Origin: Halomarina rubra
GTDB taxonomy: Archaea; Halobacteriota; Halobacteria; Halobacteriales; Haloarculaceae
Assembly (NCBI RefSeq): GCF_023699475.1
Contig: NZ_JALXFV010000008.1
Span: forward strand, 320,475 to 384,474
DNA length: 64,000 bases
Direction of reading: 5' to 3'
A model generated the notes under the pieces. That model had not been told where the DNA came from and made no database searches. It saw only the letters and a program-made list of their open reading frames with translations. The translations under genes and the position numbers were made by a program. Positions 60,125 to 64,000 of this stretch are shown piece by piece (the stretch's first letter is position 1; every line of letters starts with the position of its first letter).

Positions 60125-61549
60125 TCACTCCAGCCGCTCCTTCGCGTCCCGGAACAGACCGTCGAGAATCTCGGGCGTCGTCGGGTGGTACGCCCGGTCG
60201 GGAATCTCGCGGACGTCCATCCCTCCTTCGACGACCACCTGCATCGTCTTCGCCATCACGTCGGCGTGGTAGTGGAGTCCCTGGTAGCCCAGCACGGTGC
60301 CGTCCGTGCCGACGACGAGCCGAGCGAGGCCGCGAGGCGCGTCCTTCGTCTCGAACACGCCGTCCTGGTCGGCCGCACGGGTGACCGAGACGTAGTCGAG
60401 GCCGGCCTCCTCGGCGGCCGCCTCGGAGTGGCCGACGCGGGCGTAGGGGTAGACCGCCAGCCCCGAGAAGACGACGTGGTGGTGGGTGCTGTGGTACTCA
60501 AGGAGCGAGTCGCCGTCGCGGTGGCGCAGGACGTTGTCGGCGGCGACGTGGGCCTGCTCCTTCGCGACGTGCAGGATGGGTTCGCGGTCGTTGGCGTCGC
60601 CGACGACGAACACCCGCTCGTCGTCCCGGGTCTGCATCGTCGCGTCGACCCACCCCTCGTCGGGGTCGATTCCCCGAGCGTCCAGCCCGAGACCGTCGAG
60701 GGCGGGGCGACGCCCGGTGAACAGGTACAGGTCGTCGGCCTCGACCTGCTTCTCCTCGCCGTCCCGTTCGTAGGTGAGGCGGACCCCGGAGTCGGTCTCG
60801 TCGGCGTCGCCGTCGCCGACGCCCGTCGGCGCGACGCTCTTCTCCGTGGCGTTCGTCAGCACCTCGACGCCGAACTCCTCGCGGTACGTCTCGAGCAGTT
60901 CGTCGCCGAAGGCGGCGTCGGCCTCGTCGAGCGGACGGTCGTCGTGTTCGACGACCGTGACGTCCATCCCACCCGCTTCGGCGAGGTACGGCACCATCTC
61001 GAGACCGACGTAGCCAAAGCCCATCACGACGGCCGAGTCGCCGAACCCGGTCGCGTCGAGGACGTCCGCGCTGGTGTGGTAGTCGACGGAGTCCAGACCG
61101 GGGACCTCCGGGACGTTCGGCGTCGACCCCGTGGCGACGACGACGTAGTCGGCCTCGACGGTCTCCTCACCGATGCGGACCGACCCGTCCTCGCGGAGCG
61201 TCGCCGTCTCGTGGTGGAAGGTGACGTTCTCGCGGCTGGCGAGGTCCTCGACCGCCGCGCGTCGGTGTGCGGCGAAGTTCGAGACGTGCTCGTCTTTGGT
61301 GGCGACGACGCGATCGAGGTCGAGGGCCGGCGGGTCGCCGGGGAGGCGGTCGTCGACGCGGGTCTGGTAGTGGTGGGCGGCCGCCGAGTAGACGTCCTTC
61401 GAGGGCATACAACCCCTGAGGATACAGAGGCCGCCACCGGGGTCGCCGTTGTCCGCGAGGACGAGTTCGACGTCCGGTTCGTCCGCGAGGCGGTCGGCGA
61501 CGGCGACCCCCGCGCTGCCGTAGGCTCCGATGACGACGACACGTGTCAT
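60125..61549 (-). CDS. Dihydrolipoyl dehydrogenase-like flavoprotein disulfide reductase
   Basis: A 474-residue FAD enzyme. The FAD motif reads VVVIGAYGSAG, a departure from GxGxxG. The redox pair is in LCILRGCMPSK (C42, C47), as C-x4-C with non-standard intervening residues compared with the family's CLNxGC. The NAD site is VVMGFGYVGLEM (about 173-184). The C-terminal HPTTPE near 457 provides the His/Glu of the dimer-interface active site. It could be the L-protein of the nearby glycine cleavage system, or a related mercuric or glutathione-like reductase. It converges with the 59558-60079 gene. Confidence 0.85.
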   Translation of the reverse strand: MTRVVVIGAYGSAGVAVADRLADEPDVELVLADNGDPGGGLCILRGCMPSKDVYSAAAHHYQTRVDDRLPGDPPALDLDRVVATKDEHVSNFAAHRRAAVEDLASRENVTFHHETATLREDGSVRIGEETVEADYVVVATGSTPNVPEVPGLDSVDYHTSADVLDATGFGDSAVVMGFGYVGLEMVPYLAEAGGMDVTVVEHDDRPLDEADAAFGDELLETYREEFGVEVLTNATEKSVAPTGVGDGDADETDSGVRLTYERDGEEKQVEADDLYLFTGRRPALDGLGLDARGIDPDEGWVDATMQTRDDERVFVVGDANDREPILHVAKEQAHVAADNVLRHRDGDSLLEYHSTHHHVVFSGLAVYPYARVGHSEAAAEEAGLDYVSVTRAADQDGVFETKDAPRGLARLVVGTDGTVLGYQGLHYHADVMAKTMQVVVEGGMDVREIPDRAYHPTTPEILDGLFRDAKERLE

Positions 61550-61668
61550 ACCGGGTGCGCGTCCGGCAGTCGCTTAGCGCTTCGCCCGGGCCGCCCCTCG
61601 ACGCGACGACCGTCGCGACCGCTCTCCGTGTGGTGGTCTCGAAAATGGAGGTGTTCCAGCGAGGACCG

Positions 61669-61842
61669 TCAGATGTCCTGCGGTGGCTCGCGCGCTATCG
61701 GATAGGCGACGTCGGACTGAATCCACGCCCCGTTCGCGTCCGGGTCGTAGATGATGACCTGGCCGTCCTCGAGTTCGAGGGCGACACAGTCCGTCTCCGT
61801 CGGCTGTTCCGTCTGGGACTCGTCGTACGTCCGTGTGCTCAT
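61669..61842 (-). CDS. 57-residue DUF7331-like microprotein
   Basis: From ATG 61842, MSTRTYDESQTEQPTET leads to CVALELEDGQVIIYDPD and AWIQSDVAYPIA, ending PPQDI. The E-D-G-x-V-x-x-Y-D...AWIQSD core is found in a family of very small haloarchaeal proteins (DUF7331) of unknown role. It is too short for many gene finders. It stands alone about 120 bp upstream of the flavoprotein gene. Confidence 0.72.
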   Translation of the reverse strand: MSTRTYDESQTEQPTETDCVALELEDGQVIIYDPDANGAWIQSDVAYPIAREPPQDI

Positions 61843-62053
61843 TGTTGGGTTCGTGTTCTGTGGTCGTACCGTTCGACAATCGGTAGTATGTCACCAAGTA
61901 GCATAAGTCTTCCACTCGCGTGCCACGTTCTCGCAGTACCGCGAAACGCCGGTTGGGTGGACACAGGAAGCTCATCTCGGCTGTGTGTCAATCGTATGCA
62001 CTGCAGATAGTCGTCGGCCTCCCCGCGAGGACTACTCTCGAGAGCGGTGTGTC

Positions 62054-62212
62054 GTGGGACCGACGGTCCGGCGGGTCCTCGGCGACCAGGCGTCGAGCGT
62101 GCTCGTCTCGGCGTCCGGGGTGCTGATTCCGCTCTCGGCGCTGTTGCTCGTCGGGAGTCTGGTGCTCGTCGGCAGACGCGTCACTCCGGCCGGCGCGGCC
62201 GCTGGAGCGTGA
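62054..62212 (+). CDS. Possible single-TM microprotein
   Basis: A 52-codon frame from GTG 62054 with one hydrophobic stretch (SGVLIPLSALLLVGSLVLVG, about 21-40) and basic ends. An in-frame GTG at 61985 is also possible. There is no family match; composition alone supports it. Confidence 0.28.
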   Translation: MGPTVRRVLGDQASSVLVSASGVLIPLSALLLVGSLVLVGRRVTPAGAAAGA

Positions 62213-62248
62213 GTGTGTCGTGAGAACGGGTTGCGGGTGTCGCGCGGC

Positions 62249-62422
62249 TCAGGCCTGTACGTCGGCGTCGCTCTCGATGTCGCCGATGCGGACGAAGCCG
62301 TAGTCACACTCGCTGCACTGCCACTTCGTCTTCTCGCCGAGGTGGACGAGCGTGCTCGCCGTCCGCCAGAACGTCTGCTCCTCGCCGCACTCCGGGCAGT
62401 AGTGTTGGGTTTCGAGGCTCAT
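62249..62422 (-). CDS. 57-residue zinc beta-ribbon protein (DUF7838-like)
   Basis: From ATG 62422, MSLETQHYCPECGEEQTFW has the first C-x2-C, and KWQCSECDYGFVRIGD the second, forming a zinc beta-ribbon as in rubredoxin-like or ribosomal L37Ae-like knuckles. The upstream in-frame start at 62452 is not needed. Similar small haloarchaeal proteins are widespread with unknown function. It is divergent from the cobalamin gene. Confidence 0.78.
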   Translation of the reverse strand: MSLETQHYCPECGEEQTFWRTASTLVHLGEKTKWQCSECDYGFVRIGDIESDADVQA

Positions 62423-62550
62423 ACTCCGGCTTCCTCCCGCGGCGCACTTCACGCTTCGCTTTCACTCCGGACCGACGGTCACGTTCGTCGGTGGGTGGGG
62501 CGACCCTCGCCTCCGACCGGGTATAAGTCGGTGGCCGACGAGGGAGTGGT

Positions 62551-63084
62551 ATGAAGATCTACACCGGTCGCGGCGACGAGGGGATGACCGACCTCCGGAA
62601 CATGGCACGCGTCTCGAAGACCAGCGCGCGCATCGAAGCGTACGGCACCGTCGACGAGGCCAACGCGCTCATCGGCGTCATCCGCCCGTCGGGGCACGAC
62701 GACATCGACGAACACCTCCGGGCCATCCAGAACCACCTCCACGTCATCCAAGCGGACTTCGCGGACCCCGACGACGACAGCGACGTCCCCCGCATCGACG
62801 AATCGGACGTCGACGAGTTGGAGTCGTGGATGGACGGGTACGACGACGAACTCGACCCGCTGACCTCGTTCATCCTCCCCAGCGGGAGCGAACCCGGGGC
62901 GAAGCTCCACCACGCACGCGCGGTGGTCCGACGGGCCGAACGCCGCGCCGTTCAGTTGGCCGCCAGCGACCCCATCAACGTCGAGGCCATCGCGTACCTG
63001 AATCGGTTGTCGGACGCGCTGTTCGTGTTCGGACGCGTCGTCAACAAACGCGAGGGCGTCCCCGAGGAGTCACCGACCTACTGA
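62551..63084 (+). CDS. Cob(I)alamin adenosyltransferase, PduO type
   Basis: A 177-residue enzyme. KIYTGRGDEGMTDL (2-15) is the PduO ATP-binding start, RIEAYGTVDEANALIGV (27-43) the second conserved patch, and HHARAVVRRAERRAVQL (about 119-135) the third with the arginine cluster. It transfers the 5'-deoxyadenosyl group from ATP to the cobalt of corrinoids. Halophilic archaea use it in cobamide salvage or synthesis. No cob genes are adjacent. TATA-like GTATAAGT is about 30 nt before the ATG. Confidence 0.93.
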   Translation: MKIYTGRGDEGMTDLRNMARVSKTSARIEAYGTVDEANALIGVIRPSGHDDIDEHLRAIQNHLHVIQADFADPDDDSDVPRIDESDVDELESWMDGYDDELDPLTSFILPSGSEPGAKLHHARAVVRRAERRAVQLAASDPINVEAIAYLNRLSDALFVFGRVVNKREGVPEESPTY

Positions 63085-63137
63085 ACGTCACACGACAAGG
63101 GAATCGTTAAGTCCCGGGACCGATTTCGTTCGACTGC

Positions 63138-63212
63138 GGGTTGGTGATCTAGGCCGGTTATGATACCTCCTTCACACGGAGGAAGTCGGCGGTTCAAATC
63201 CGCCCCAACCCA
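63138..63212 (+). tRNA. tRNA-Val (anticodon CAC)
   Basis: A 75-nt cloverleaf. The acceptor stem pairs GGGTTGG (63138-63144) with CCAACCC (63205-63211). The anticodon stem CCTCC/GGAGG (63166-63170/63178-63182) encloses the loop TTCACAC, with anticodon CAC (63173-63175) reading GUG. The T arm has GGCGG-TTCAAAT-CCGCC. CCA is not encoded. No intron is seen. Confidence 0.94.
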
Positions 63213-63337
63213 CTCCTCTCGGTTACGTCTCCCACCCAGAGCGTAGCGGCGAGCAGTCGACACTCACGGTCGGTCTCGGTAAGTAGCGAACCGAGTGCTA
63301 CTGGGCGGTGAGCACGAAGAGAAGGTCCGAGAGTCGG

Positions 63338-64000
63338 TTACTGCTGTCGCCGTGCCAGCAGCGCCGCGGCAACGAGTGCCACGAGCGCCGCGACGACGCC
63401 GAAGCCGGGGCCGAAGCCGCTGGAGGAGTCGGTGGTTTCGCTGTCACCGCCTCTGACGACGTCGGTGACGCCCTCGGTCGAGTTGTTGTTGCTCACCGGT
63501 GCGGCGGGCCCTGCAGCCACGTCCTCACCGTCGGTCGTGGTCGTTGCGGAGCCGCCGTCGGTGGTCGGGGCCGGTTCGCTGGTGGTCGGAGCGGGCGTCG
63601 TCGTGTCGTCCGCGCCGTCCGAGGTTCCGCTGTCGGTGTCGCTCTCGCCGTCGGTGTTCGTCTCGTCGGAACTCGACGAGTCGTCACCGCTGCCGACGTC
63701 GGAGTCGCTGCTGGAGTCGGACCCGTCGTTCGTTCCCGAGGTCGAGTCCGACCCGTCGTCGCTGGAGTCGTCCGTCTCCGAACTGGTGTCGGAGTCGTCG
63801 CTCGTGTCGGACGAGGTGTCGTCGGTGCTGTCGTCGGTCGGATCGTCGCTGGTGTCCGAATCGTCGGACGACGAGTCGTCGGAGCTCTGGTCGTCCGTGC
63901 CGTCGTCGGAGTCACTCGAATCGTCCGAGTCGTCGGTTTCGGAGCCGTCTCCGCTCTCGGGAGTGCTCGTGTCGTCCGAACCGTCGCTGTCGGTGTCGGA
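63338..64000 (-). CDS. PGF-CTERM surface protein, C-terminal part (partial)
   Basis: The stop lies at 63338 and the frame is open to the window edge, so at least 220 codons continue beyond. The visible part is a Ser/Asp/Thr-rich stalk (repeats such as DSSSDD and SDTSDD, about 100 residues), then a TTTPAPTTSEPAP segment, and a C-terminal tripartite signal: GPGF motif, a hydrophobic span (GVVAALVALVAAALL) and a terminal ARRQQ. This is the PGF-CTERM signal processed by archaeosortase ArtA with lipid attachment. The protein is therefore probably a lipid-anchored cell-surface protein or S-layer-like glycoprotein. The catalytic or structural N-terminal part lies outside the window. Confidence 0.82.
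   Translation of the reverse strand, partial: SDTDSDGSDDTSTPESGDGSETDDSDDSSDSDDGTDDQSSDDSSSDDSDTSDDPTDDSTDDTSSDTSDDSDTSSETDDSSDDGSDSTSGTNDGSDSSSDSDVGSGDDSSSSDETNTDGESDTDSGTSDGADDTTTPAPTTSEPAPTTDGGSATTTTDGEDVAAGPAAPVSNNNSTEGVTDVVRGGDSETTDSSSGFGPGFGVVAALVALVAAALLARRQQ

Overview
The window is chromosomal DNA of a halophilic archaeon (class Halobacteria). Most of it is very G+C rich (the 60-nt sample 22141-22200 has 43 G+C). The proteins are strongly acidic. Secreted proteins use Tat-type leaders, promoters are TATA boxes 24-28 nt before leaderless ATGs, and several families are typical of haloarchaea: CDC48 AAA ATPase, RadB, PCNA, S8e, bacterio-opsin-activator-like regulators, halolysin, PGF-CTERM and GcvPA/GcvPB.

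Layout. 1-7.6 kb: end of homoserine kinase, an SCP2 protein, a glycosyltransferase and an oxidoreductase bracketed by two membrane-anchored low-complexity stalk proteins, PdxS, a DUF1405 membrane protein, and a CARF-like/wHTH regulator (HFX_2341 family). 7.5-12.8 kb: a lower-G+C integrated element bounded by a perfect 58-bp direct repeat. It carries a wHTH protein, an HUH-type replication initiator, iteron-like repeats, a 1.3-kb structured non-coding region, a zinc-ribbon/membrane-protein pair and a tyrosine integrase. 12.9-31.9 kb: a CARDB secreted protein, a divergent PCNA, methanopterin cyclohydrolase, HAD and MBL enzymes, a GTPBP1-like GTPase, a secreted GH3 glycosidase, PyrF, a PHP protein, an OYE-type reductase and S8e. 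32-43 kb: two divergent PhoU-type genes, CDC48, LarC, an RNase-H-fold protein, RadB, and regulators including a large PAS/GAF/HTH_10 sensor. 43-58 kb: gcvH/gcvT and gcvPA/gcvPB as two separated pairs, with a DUF4394-ferritin fusion, CBS protein, cold-shock protein, Na+/H+ antiporter, halolysin, NYN and TatD proteins, DUF2150 and HMG-CoA synthase between them. 58-64 kb: several very small zinc-binding or haloarchaea-specific proteins, a dihydrolipoyl-dehydrogenase-like flavoprotein, cobalamin adenosyltransferase, tRNA-Val(CAC), and the 3' end of a PGF-CTERM surface protein.

The most interesting region is the integrated element. Its attachment site is the 5' end of a protein-coding gene, the CARF-like regulator. 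The left repeat rebuilds the first 53 nt of the gene and joins it to a promoter supplied by the element. The right repeat leaves the probable native promoter in front of a 24-codon truncated peptide and then the integrase. The TATA box lies exactly 24 nt from the ATG in both copies, so integration looks like a promoter exchange between the host regulator and the integrase. The element's cargo (zinc ribbon plus two-TM protein) is not a family I recognise.

Other points worth a look are the divergent PCNA away from any visible priL, the phoU gene preceded by a leaderless 8-codon ORF, the DUF4394-ferritin fusion, and the split glycine cleavage genes. All calls are from reading the sequence; no database search was possible.
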